64,000 nt of DNA, taken from Candidatus Iainarchaeum sp. (lineage in GTDB: Archaea; Iainarchaeota; Iainarchaeia; Iainarchaeales; UBA10219). Positions within the stretch are counted from its first letter, which is position 1, and each line of letters opens with the position of its first letter. This document shows, in pieces, positions 23,457 to 30,885 of the stretch. The stretch lies in assembly GCA_018304425.1 (NCBI GenBank), contig JAGVWE010000003.1:62001-126000 (forward strand). Reading direction: 5' to 3'. The notes under the pieces are model-generated. The model ran no database searches, was not told the DNA's origin, and worked only from the letters and a program-made list of their open reading frames with translations. The position numbers were made by a program, and so were the translations under genes.

Positions 23457-24435
23457 TGGCCTTCACCCCCGCAGGGGGCAGGTGCCTTTCCCCCGTCAAG
23501 TGGATGAACACGTCTTCGAGTTCGGGTTCCTTCAACTGCTGGCTCAACACCTTGATGCCCTTGCCTTCCACCAGGGAAACGATTTTGCCAGCGGCCTCAA
23601 CCTGATTCCTTTCAGGCAGGGAAACGAAGAGGAAGTGGTGCTTCCACTGGACGCCGGCCTTCGGGTAGAGTCGGTGGATGCCGGCCAGCAGCTCTTTTTC
23701 GCGTTCCAGGTCCGTGCCTTCCGCGGCGCGGAGGGCCAGGATTTTTTCCCCGCCAAAGCGCGCGATGAGTTCCTTGGGGCTGCCGTGGGCCAGGATTTCC
23801 CCGTGGAACAGGATGGCCAGCTCGTCGCACAGCTTCTGGGCTTCCTCCATGTAGTGGGTGGTCAAGACAATGGCTTTGCCCTGTTTTTTGAGTTCCACGA
23901 TTTTCTTCCAGAAGGTGTGCCGCACGTTGGGGTCCAAGGCAACCGTGGGCTCGTCGAAGAAAACGAGGTCGGGGTCGTGGACCAGCGAGCACGCGATGTT
24001 CAGCAGGCGGCGGTAACCGCCCGAGAGTCGCTCGGCGCGCGTTGCCGCAAAGGGCCTGAGTTCCAGCCACCCGAGGAGGGCGGACACGCGTTCATTCAAT
24101 GCCGCGCCGCCCAGGCCGTTGAGGCAGCCGAAGAAGCGGAGGTTTTCTTCCACGGAAAAGGAGGGGTAAAAGCATTCCTCCTGGGGCACGACTCCGAGGA
24201 ACGCGTGCAGGTCCTTGCCGTATTCCTTCAAATCGCGGCCGCGGATTTTCACGTGGCCGGCATCGCTGGGGTAGAGGCCGGAGAGGATGCCGAGCAGGGT
24301 GGACTTGCCCGCGCCGTTCGGGCCCAGGAGGCCGAAGACCTGGCCGTTTTCCACGGCAAAGGAAACCCCTTTCAACAAGGCCCGGCCCTGGAAGGACTTG
24401 CCAATGCCCTGTGCCTCTAACGCCGATTTCATCAT
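23443..24435 (-). CDS. ABC transporter ATP-binding protein
   Basis: About 330 residues with every ABC ATPase motif: Walker A GPNGAGKST, Q-loop VVPQEE, signature LSGGYRR, Walker B LVFFDEP and H-loop TTHYMEEA. The C-terminal 100 residues are a typical DrrA-like extension. Two consecutive ATGs (24435, 24432) lie about 25 bases from a TATA-like element (TTTTAACC on the minus strand, about 24455-24463), so the message is leaderless. Energises the overlapping permease. Confidence 0.95.
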   Translation of the reverse strand: MMKSALEAQGIGKSFQGRALLKGVSFAVENGQVFGLLGPNGAGKSTLLGILSGLYPSDAGHVKIRGRDLKEYGKDLHAFLGVVPQEECFYPSFSVEENLRFFGCLNGLGGAALNERVSALLGWLELRPFAATRAERLSGGYRRLLNIACSLVHDPDLVFFDEPTVALDPNVRHTFWKKIVELKKQGKAIVLTTHYMEEAQKLCDELAILFHGEILAHGSPKELIARFGGEKILALRAAEGTDLEREKELLAGIHRLYPKAGVQWKHHFLFVSLPERNQVEAAGKIVSLVEGKGIKVLSQQLKEPELEDVFIHLTGERHLPPAGVKASAKP

Positions 24436-24603
24436 AGAATTGGGGCCTATGGGGTTAAAATGCGTTTCCAAGGCGTTGGCTTTGCTCTTAAAGTCGCTTT
24501 CGCTCCTTAAGTCGGGGTCTGCTCAGGTAGCCCCCCTGTTCGAATTAAGGCCCAATCAAGGCCAATAGGAAATAATGCCTGTTTCAGCACAACTACTAAT
24601 TAC
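24436..24603. other. Gene-free stretch between ABC and Fic genes
   Basis: Contains the ABC promoter (about 24455-24463). The rest shows no open frame or clear structure. A short TTCGAAT flanked by weakly pairing bases near 24535-24555 recalls a tRNA T arm but is not convincing. Confidence 0.4.
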
Positions 24604-24679
24604 TACTAATTTAGTTAAAATTAGTAATATCGATAGGTTTTTATTACTAACATTTACTAATTTAGTTAAGATTAGTAAT
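24604..24679 (+). promoter_or_regulatory. Duplicated operator around the Fic gene promoter
   Basis: Two 25-bp copies (24604-24628 and 24655-24679) differing at one base. Each contains a perfect inverted repeat TACTAAT-N9-ATTAGTA. They flank a T-rich TATA-like element (about 24635-24645). The spacing of 51 bases, close to five helical turns, would put both on the same face of DNA. The most likely ligand is the winged helix at the C-terminus of the Fic protein itself. Confidence 0.7.
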
Positions 24680-24691
24680 TGAGTTGTTCGT

Positions 24692-26050
24692 ATGAAGACC
24701 CCTGAAAAACCGCCGAGCTGGCCTAGTGAATTACGTACTTTCGTGAAAACAAACGATTTGCCAAAAATGCTTCAGGACAGCGAATTGTCCGGCATAATCA
24801 AGGAGAGCCAGAGAAAATATCTGTATTGGGAGGAACTCAGGCACCGCTACCCTAACCCGTCTCATCCCCACAAGTCCATCTGGGCGATTATCAAGCTTTT
24901 CAGGGTACAGCAATACAAGTCCATTGTGATAGGGGGTCGAGTTTTCAATTACTTTCTCACAGAGTCAGCACAAGAAAAACTTCGTTACGCTGATTCGCAT
25001 GCCGGACAAATAATTGGTTCGGAATCTCCCCGCGATAAGTTTCAGGGCGGGGAAAGGAAGCGCTACCTGATTAATTCCCTGATGGAGGAAGCCATTGCTT
25101 CAAGCCAATTGGAGGGGGCAATGACTACTCGCAAGGTCGCCAAAGAAATGCTTAGAACAAAACGCGAGCCAAGAAGCAAAAACGAGTTAATGATTTACAA
25201 CAACTACCAAACAATTAAATACATTAAAGACCTTTTTGAGACCTCAAACGCAGGGGACAGCAAACTAACGTCTTCCTTGATTTTATCATTGCATAAGCTC
25301 ATAACTAAAGGCACGCTTAAGAACCCGCGAGCCGAAGGAAAGTTCAGGGGCACGGATGACATAATAGTCCGAGATGATGCCAACGAAGTAGAATACGTTC
25401 CCCCACCACATAATCAAGTCCCCACCCTAGTCAACGACTTATGCGATTTTGTGAATGCTCCAGCCCTCCCGTTCATTCACCCGCTAATTAAGGCCATAAT
25501 ACTCCACTTTCTGGTTGGATATATTCATCCATTTGAGGACGGCAACGGCAGGGCTGCGAGAGCCTTATTTTACTGGTTTTGCTTAAAGTCCGGTTACTGG
25601 CCCTTTGAGTTCATGCCCATTTCAAGGATAATAAAGAAAGCACCGGCAAAGTACGCGAGAGCATTTCTTTTCACGGAATACGATGACTTGGACATGAATT
25701 ACTTCATTGAATTCAATTTAGACGCGATAAAGCAGGCAATCGTTGAACTTGGCGCTTACCTGAAGAAAAAACAAAAAGAAAAAAACGAGGCGCTACAGTT
25801 AATGACTAAATTGGCCAAGGACCTTAATCTACGCCAATCCCTTATATTGAAGGACTTAGTGGAAGAACCTGAAAAAGCTCTCTCAATAAAAGAAACAAGT
25901 GCGAAATACAATGTAACCTATCAAACAGCGAGAACGGATTTATTGGAACTCTCAAAAAAAGGCTATCTTGGCCTACACAAGAAACGAAAGCAGTTCGTGT
26001 TTTATAAATCAGACAAATTCGACGAAAAAATAAGAACGGACAAAAACTGA
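24692..26050 (+). CDS. Fic-family AMP-transferase with C-terminal winged helix
   Basis: 452 residues. The catalytic loop HPFEDGNGR (H279 to R287) is intact, so it should transfer AMP or a related group to a target protein. An N-terminal inhibitory motif S137-S-Q-L-E141-G142 marks class II (self-inhibited) Fic proteins. Residues about 385-445 form a winged helix (SIKETSAKYNVTYQTARTDLLEL). The DNA is clearly richer in A/T than its neighbours and uses AAA/ATA/TTA codons more, suggesting recent acquisition. Stands alone with its own promoter and double operator. Confidence 0.93.
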   Translation: MKTPEKPPSWPSELRTFVKTNDLPKMLQDSELSGIIKESQRKYLYWEELRHRYPNPSHPHKSIWAIIKLFRVQQYKSIVIGGRVFNYFLTESAQEKLRYADSHAGQIIGSESPRDKFQGGERKRYLINSLMEEAIASSQLEGAMTTRKVAKEMLRTKREPRSKNELMIYNNYQTIKYIKDLFETSNAGDSKLTSSLILSLHKLITKGTLKNPRAEGKFRGTDDIIVRDDANEVEYVPPPHNQVPTLVNDLCDFVNAPALPFIHPLIKAIILHFLVGYIHPFEDGNGRAARALFYWFCLKSGYWPFEFMPISRIIKKAPAKYARAFLFTEYDDLDMNYFIEFNLDAIKQAIVELGAYLKKKQKEKNEALQLMTKLAKDLNLRQSLILKDLVEEPEKALSIKETSAKYNVTYQTARTDLLELSKKGYLGLHKKRKQFVFYKSDKFDEKIRTDKN

Positions 26051-26064
26051 AACGCCCAAGGCGT

Positions 26065-26754
26065 TCAAGGCTTTTTAAGGGGGTGCAGGTGGGCCGCGAG
26101 GAACGGGCTTTCCAGGAAGAGCGCGCGCTCCTTGCGGGGGTCTTCCAGGGGCGGGTGCAAGAACAAGAGCACGCGTTTTTGGTCGAAAACCGCATATCTC
26201 CCGGTCGGGCTTGCCTTATAATGGACTTTAACGCCTTTCCTGGCCAACTTATCGTTTTTTGCAGACAAGACCCCTTGTTTTCGCTTGATTCCCTCCCGGT
26301 CCGAGCAAATTACCACGCTTTCCCTGCAATTATCCGTTTCCTCGGCGATACGGTTGTAGATGGTGTGCCGGCCGGTGAGGATGACTGCGTCCTCGGCAAC
26401 GCCTTGGCGTTCCTCTTTGGCGCCCTCGAGGAGGCTGGACAAGGAGAACGCAATGGTCTTCAATTCCTGCAAGTCCTTGTGGTGGCGCTCCGTTTTGTCC
26501 AGGGCCAGGTTCTTGTACACGGTTTCCAGGCGAAGGGCCTTGAACTCCACGGGCTTGCTGGGCCTCCGCACCACGAAGCCCTTGGCCTCCAGGGAGGAAA
26601 GCACGTCATAGATGCGCGCCCGGGGAATGCCCGCGTCCTTCGACAACACCGCCGGCGTAGCGGACCCGAACCGCGAGAGCGCGGAATAGGTCTTGGACTC
26701 GTACTCGTTCAAGCCCAACCGCTTCAAGGAATCCAGGAGCTCGTGTCTAGGCAT
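26065..26754 (-). CDS. TrmB-family transcription regulator
   Basis: 229 residues. The N-terminal winged helix (LKRLGLNEYESKTYSALSR to ARIYDVLSSLEAKGFV) is typical TrmB; a coiled linker follows and then a C-terminal ligand domain (about 115-229). TrmB proteins usually respond to sugars and control transport genes. Its promoter holds TAGTAA-N4-TTACTA, identical in half-sites and spacing to the operator of the Tyr-rich surface operon, so it may control itself and that operon. It ends 14 bases from the converging Fic gene. Confidence 0.9.
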   Translation of the reverse strand: MPRHELLDSLKRLGLNEYESKTYSALSRFGSATPAVLSKDAGIPRARIYDVLSSLEAKGFVVRRPSKPVEFKALRLETVYKNLALDKTERHHKDLQELKTIAFSLSSLLEGAKEERQGVAEDAVILTGRHTIYNRIAEETDNCRESVVICSDREGIKRKQGVLSAKNDKLARKGVKVHYKASPTGRYAVFDQKRVLLFLHPPLEDPRKERALFLESPFLAAHLHPLKKP

Positions 26755-26768
26755 TCACCATCGACTAG

Positions 26769-26793
26769 TAGTAAGTCGTTACTAGAATAAATA
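26769..26793 (-). promoter_or_regulatory. Promoter and palindromic operator of the TrmB-type gene
   Basis: Palindrome TAGTAA (26769-26774)-GTCG-TTACTA (26779-26784) lies between an A/T box (26785-26793, ATTTATT on the minus strand) and the ATG at 26754, covering the expected transcript start. Same palindrome as at 13378-13393. Confidence 0.7.
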
Positions 26794-26857
26794 GGTTGCG
26801 CGCCCGGGCAAGCCGTGGTTGCCACGGTTTTTAAACCCCTGCCCAGTCATTACCGCT

Positions 26858-27475
26858 ATGTGGGGGCCCGTTCGCAACCTGTTTTACTTTTTCTTCGACC
26901 TGCTCTCCAACCCGGCCAAGTGGTCGGTGTACCAATTCCTCCACCACCCCCTGCCGCCCTACCAGGTCAACGTGGGCTGCAACAAGAACCTGGTGAGCGG
27001 CTGGATCAACGTGGACCGGGGCGGCAACGCCCGCCGCGCGCTGCGCATCGACATCCTGGGCGGCCTGCCCTTTGAGAATAACTCGGTCCGGTTCATGGCC
27101 AGCAGCCACTTCCTCGAGCATTTGACGCGGGCGGAAGCCAGGCAATGGTTCCGGGAAATCCAGCGCGTCCTCCAACCAGGGGGCGTTGCCCGCTTCGCCT
27201 TCCCCGAACTCGGCTACTTCGTGCGGCAATACGCGGCAGGCCGGATGCAGGCCTTCCTCAACGACCCCGACACCAATGGAGACAAGTTCAACCACTTGTT
27301 CTACGACTACGAGCACCGCTATATCTACGACGAGGAAACCCTTCGAAAGGACCTCACGACAGCCGGTTTCAGGGAAGTCCGCTCCGCGTCATGGAACCAA
27401 AGCCAGTGCAAGGAATTGCAGGGCCTCGAAGGGGACAACCCCTACAAGGTTCCCTGCTACGAGGCCGTCAAGTGA
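26858..27475 (+). CDS. SAM-dependent methyltransferase (Methyltransf_11-like)
   Basis: 205 residues. Starts with a short aromatic segment, then NVGCNKN (motif I region, in place of the usual GxGxG), WINVDRG, ASHFLEHL (the motif seen in methyltransferases that act on glycans or surface polymers, with His-Phe-Leu-Glu-His), and VLQPGGVARFAFPE. Lacks a full glycine-rich motif I, common in this subgroup. ATG 26858 fits a leaderless message from TTTTTAAACC (about 26828-26837). A surface-polymer substrate is inference from subgroup and context. Confidence 0.75.
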   Translation: MWGPVRNLFYFFFDLLSNPAKWSVYQFLHHPLPPYQVNVGCNKNLVSGWINVDRGGNARRALRIDILGGLPFENNSVRFMASSHFLEHLTRAEARQWFREIQRVLQPGGVARFAFPELGYFVRQYAAGRMQAFLNDPDTNGDKFNHLFYDYEHRYIYDEETLRKDLTTAGFREVRSASWNQSQCKELQGLEGDNPYKVPCYEAVK

Positions 27476-27503
27476 ACCCCGGCCGTCAAATGAGCCCGTT
27501 GCT

Positions 27504-28127
27504 TCACATCGTGGCCAGGAAGGCGGCCAAGCCGTTCGTCACCAGTTGCACGGCGAGCGCGGCCAGGAGCAGGCCCATGACGCGGGCAAAGGCCTTCAAC
27601 GCCAGGTGGGGCACGCGTTCCTGGAGGGCCGCTCCCCGGGAGAGGATGAGGTAAGCCAGGACAAAGGCCAGCACCGTGGCGCCGAGGAATTCAAGGGCCA
27701 GTTGAGGGGAACCGGCTTGGTTGGCCAGGACAACCCCGGTTGTGATGGCGCCTGGCCCGACAATCAGGGGCATGGCGAGGGGGAAGGCGGCGATGTCCTC
27801 CATTTGAAGGGCTTTTTCCCGCTCGTTTTCGCTGAACTCGGTCTGGGTCTTCAAGCCGAACAGCATCTCCAAGGCGATGACGAACAAGAGGATGCCTCCC
27901 GCGATTTCAAAGGAATACATCTTGATGTGCAGGTAGTCGAAGACCAGGTTGCCGAAGAACGAGGCCAGGACGAAGACCGTGAACGCGATGAGCACGGCCT
28001 TGCGCACGATGTCCGTGCATTCCCCGCCATTGCACTTGTTGAGGAGGGCCACGAAGATGGGCACGTTCGCGAACGAGTCTAGGATGATGAAGATGGAGAC
28101 GAAGGCCAGCAGGAGGAACTCGAACAT
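27504..28127 (-). CDS. MarC-family membrane protein
   Basis: 207 residues with six hydrophobic helices, the size and layout of MarC/UPF0056 proteins. Recognisable stretches are LDSFANVPIFVALL and PLAMPLIVGPGAITTGV, which carry the conserved N-x-P and GPGAI motifs. The family is widespread; transport of small metabolites has been proposed, but function is not established. The start lies 28 bases from the centre of a TATA element shared with the divergent methyltransferase gene. Confidence 0.88.
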   Translation of the reverse strand: MFEFLLLAFVSIFIILDSFANVPIFVALLNKCNGGECTDIVRKAVLIAFTVFVLASFFGNLVFDYLHIKMYSFEIAGGILLFVIALEMLFGLKTQTEFSENEREKALQMEDIAAFPLAMPLIVGPGAITTGVVLANQAGSPQLALEFLGATVLAFVLAYLILSRGAALQERVPHLALKAFARVMGLLLAALAVQLVTNGLAAFLATM

Positions 28128-28148
28128 GCTTCAACTAACAGGGAGTAT

Positions 28149-28160
28149 GGAATATTAATA
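28149..28160. promoter_or_regulatory. Shared divergent TATA, MarC / interrupted methyltransferase
   Basis: GAATATTAATAC is nearly palindromic and lies 28 bases from both start codons (28127 minus, 28183 plus), so one element can serve two leaderless messages. Confidence 0.65.
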
Positions 28161-28182
28161 CGTATCGGAATCAGTTTAGTGG

Positions 28183-28880
28183 ATGCAGGGAATCCACCCA
28201 CGGATATGGTTTTGGCGCCTGGAGGGGAAAGTCAAGCACCTACTTTTGCCGAGCCGGTTCAAAGAGCTATACAAGAAGTCAAGGCCATTGATGACTATTC
28301 TGGAGGCCAAACAACTGTACGACCTCGCGAAAAAGAATGCCCGCCAAGGCATCCTCGTCGAAATCGGGAGCGCCTGGGGCGGAAGCGCGTGCCTCCTCTC
28401 CCAAGCCTCGAAGGAAGCCAGCAGAAATAAAGTGTACTGCGTCGACTCCTGGTCCAGCCCGGAAAAAAGCATTGAAACCCTCTGGAACAAGGAATCGTTG
28501 GGGGTGGGGGGGGGGGCAAACCACTCACAAGCGACTCCTTCTACGGCAAGTTCCTTGCCAACACCCGCGAAAACGGCGTGCCCGGACTGATTGAACCCAT
28601 CCGCGGGAAGTCGGTGGAGGTCGCAAGACATTGGGACAAACCCATCCAGTTGCTTTTCATTGACGGAGCACACGAATACGAGGACACCAAAGCCGACTTC
28701 ACGGCCTGGGAACCCTTCCTCGCCAAAGGAGGCACCATCGCGTTCCACGACTATGAGCTCTCGCCGTGCCCGGTGTACGGCGTCACGCAGGCGGTCAATG
28801 AACTGATTGCGCCGTCAAAAAGGTTTTCAAAACTCGAAAGAATAAATTCCCTGGTTTGGGCGACGAAAATAGCGGAGTAA
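28183..28880 (+). pseudogene. Class I methyltransferase interrupted at an 11-G tract
   Basis: Two adjacent frames make one protein of about 232 residues. The first part has LVEIGSAWGGSACLL (SAM-binding motif I) and VYCVDSW; the second has LLFIDGAHEYEDTKADF and GGTIAFHDYE, the layout of Methyltransf_24-type enzymes. The frame breaks at eleven G (28506-28516): nine or twelve G would read through into GKPLTSDSFYGKF. As sequenced, the first frame ends at 28590 after unrelated residues. Either a phase-variable gene, a gene rescued by polymerase slippage, a recent pseudogene, or a homopolymer sequencing error. Confidence 0.8.
28506..28516 (+). repeat. Homopolymeric tract of 11 G
   Basis: Eleven consecutive G, preceded by five G and one T. 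Sits exactly at the frame break of the methyltransferase gene. Confidence 0.9.
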
Positions 28881-28906
28881 GCCCGGAAAGAGGGCCGGAA
28901 AACTCA

Positions 28907-30826
28907 CTAATCCTTTTCCCAGAACGTCTTAATATACTTTTCCGGTTCCTCTGTGACGATCGGGGCAAAGCCCTTGGGGAAGCAGTTGCGGTAATTGTCC
29001 CAGGTGTAACGCTTGTCCAGGAACACGACAATGCCCTCGTCCGTGGGGCTGCGGATGACCCTCCCAGAGGCCTGGATGGCCTTGGTGATGGCGGGATACA
29101 GGTAACCGTAATGCCAGCCGCGCGCGAATTTCTCGTCAAAGTAGTCGATGAGGCACTGGACTTCCAGGCTCATTTCCGCCAGGGGGATGCCGACGATGAC
29201 CGCGCCCAGCAGCTGGTTGCCGGGGAAGTCCAGGCCTTCCGCGACGCTGCCCCCTGCCACGGCCAGCAGCACGGCGCCGAAGGCCGAGCCCGCGTTCCGG
29301 AACCGCGTGAGGAGATTCGAGAGCTCGCTCGAAGTCATCCGGCCGTTTTGGCGGATGATTTCCCGCGAAACCAGGGGGGCAAGGAAAGGATAAACACTGT
29401 CAAGGACCTGGTAGCTGGGAAAGAATGCCACGGAGTTGCCGGGAACCACGTTCACGACCTTCGCGATTTCCTTCGCGATTTTCTGGTATTCCTCGAAGTT
29501 GCGACTCGTGTACTTGGTGGAAACGGTTGGAACGACCAGGTGCAGGCGGTTTTCGAGCGGGAAGGGGGACTTGTATTCCTTCATCACGGTGCGCTCGCGT
29601 GGCAGGCCGAGGGTATCCGCGTACATCTCCAGTGGAAGGAGGGTGCCTGACATCAGCACCGCTGAATGGACCTGGTCGAAAATGCCCCGCGAAACCAGGG
29701 CCGGGTCAAGGGCCTTCATCGAGAGCGAGTAGTCCTCGCCGTTGTTCATGCGCTTGACGATGCGCACATGCCCTTCCAGGTTCCCAGGCCATCGCTCGAC
29801 GAAGTTCGCGAGTTGCACGAGGTAACTCGAGGACTTGTTGGTTGCTTCCATGTACTCCACTCCCTGTTCCCTGAGCTCCGTGGCCAAGGCCTCGAAGTCA
29901 TCGATTTCCCCCTTGAGGGGGTCGAGCAACTTGTCCTTGGACACCAATGCCTCGTGACGCTCCAAGGAGAGAGAGGCCCTGGCAATGGCTTTTACGGCCT
30001 TCTCCAGGGCTTTCAGCTTTTCCCGCAGGCCCTCCTGGTTGAGCTTGAAGAGCTCTTCTTCGGCCTTCCGGAGGGCGAAGGTAGTGAGGGAACAGCTCAT
30101 CAGCTTGCGCACGCGCTCGGGCAGGTTGTGGGCCTCGTCCACGATGACGATGGCGTCCTCCAGTTTCTTGGCGAGCTTCTTGAGCATGACCTCGCCGATG
30201 GACGGGGCCAGCAAATGGTAGTAATCGGCGATGACGACGTTGCATTCGCGCGCCACTTGCACGCTGAGTTCGTAGGCGCACAGGGGCAGTTCGTCCTTGC
30301 CGAGCCTGAAGTTGACCGCGTAGTCGCGCAGTTGATGATGCGACCACACCACGCCATACTTTGACAGCGTCGCGTCCAGGTAGGCCTTCGCGGAATCGCG
30401 GGCCTTCTTATCGAAGCCGGGAAAGTTCGCGTAGAACGCGCACTGTTCCCTGCGTACACGCTTGCTGCAGACCTCGTAGAAGCCGTCGAACTCGGCCTGG
30501 GAGAGCACGGGGTCGGAGCACATGTACTTCTTGCCCACCAAGTCAACCGCGCGCACGTTGAGCTTGAACTTTTTCGCCAACCCGTTCACGACCTGCACGG
30601 CGATGTCGTGCTGCGAGATTTTGGGCGTCAAAAAAAAGACGGTCTTGTGGTGTTTCAAGGCATAGGAGAGCGCGGGCCCCAGGGCGGCGTCGGTCTTGCC
30701 CATGCCCAGGGGCGCGTGGCAGAGGATGTGCTTGCCCTGCTCGATGGCGTTGCCGATGTCCAGCATCAACGCGTCCTGGTGCGGCCGGGGCTGGTCAAAA
30801 CGGAAATAAATGTCCGAAAGCTCCAT
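28907..30826 (-). CDS. XPD/Rad3-family Fe-S DNA helicase
   Basis: 639 residues, superfamily 2 5'-3' helicase. Walker A is GMGKT (41-45), DEAH is at 230-233, and motif VI is QASGRVIRSPTDEG. Four cysteines at 103, 120, 129 and 183 lie between motifs Ia and II, as the 4Fe-4S cluster ligands of XPD do. Acts in DNA repair or replication-associated unwinding. A TATA-like TTTTAAAACC region (around 30840-30855 on the minus strand) is close upstream, so the message is short-leadered. Its 3' end is 26 bases from the converging methyltransferase gene. Confidence 0.93.
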   Translation of the reverse strand: MELSDIYFRFDQPRPHQDALMLDIGNAIEQGKHILCHAPLGMGKTDAALGPALSYALKHHKTVFFLTPKISQHDIAVQVVNGLAKKFKLNVRAVDLVGKKYMCSDPVLSQAEFDGFYEVCSKRVRREQCAFYANFPGFDKKARDSAKAYLDATLSKYGVVWSHHQLRDYAVNFRLGKDELPLCAYELSVQVARECNVVIADYYHLLAPSIGEVMLKKLAKKLEDAIVIVDEAHNLPERVRKLMSCSLTTFALRKAEEELFKLNQEGLREKLKALEKAVKAIARASLSLERHEALVSKDKLLDPLKGEIDDFEALATELREQGVEYMEATNKSSSYLVQLANFVERWPGNLEGHVRIVKRMNNGEDYSLSMKALDPALVSRGIFDQVHSAVLMSGTLLPLEMYADTLGLPRERTVMKEYKSPFPLENRLHLVVPTVSTKYTSRNFEEYQKIAKEIAKVVNVVPGNSVAFFPSYQVLDSVYPFLAPLVSREIIRQNGRMTSSELSNLLTRFRNAGSAFGAVLLAVAGGSVAEGLDFPGNQLLGAVIVGIPLAEMSLEVQCLIDYFDEKFARGWHYGYLYPAITKAIQASGRVIRSPTDEGIVVFLDKRYTWDNYRNCFPKGFAPIVTEEPEKYIKTFWEKD

Positions 30827-30885
30827 CCAAGGAATGGGGCTAAAACGGGTTTTTAAAGCCTTGGAGGGTGGATTTCCGGTGCGGC

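Noticed and set aside
21858-23507. Long plus-strand open frame opposite the ABC permease
   Set aside because: Antisense to a protein with membrane helices and a coiled coil; no promoter and no motif.
24530-24560. tRNA fragment (TTCGAAT) as an attachment site for the Fic gene
   Set aside because: The flanking stem pairs poorly and no direct repeat bounding the Fic gene was found.
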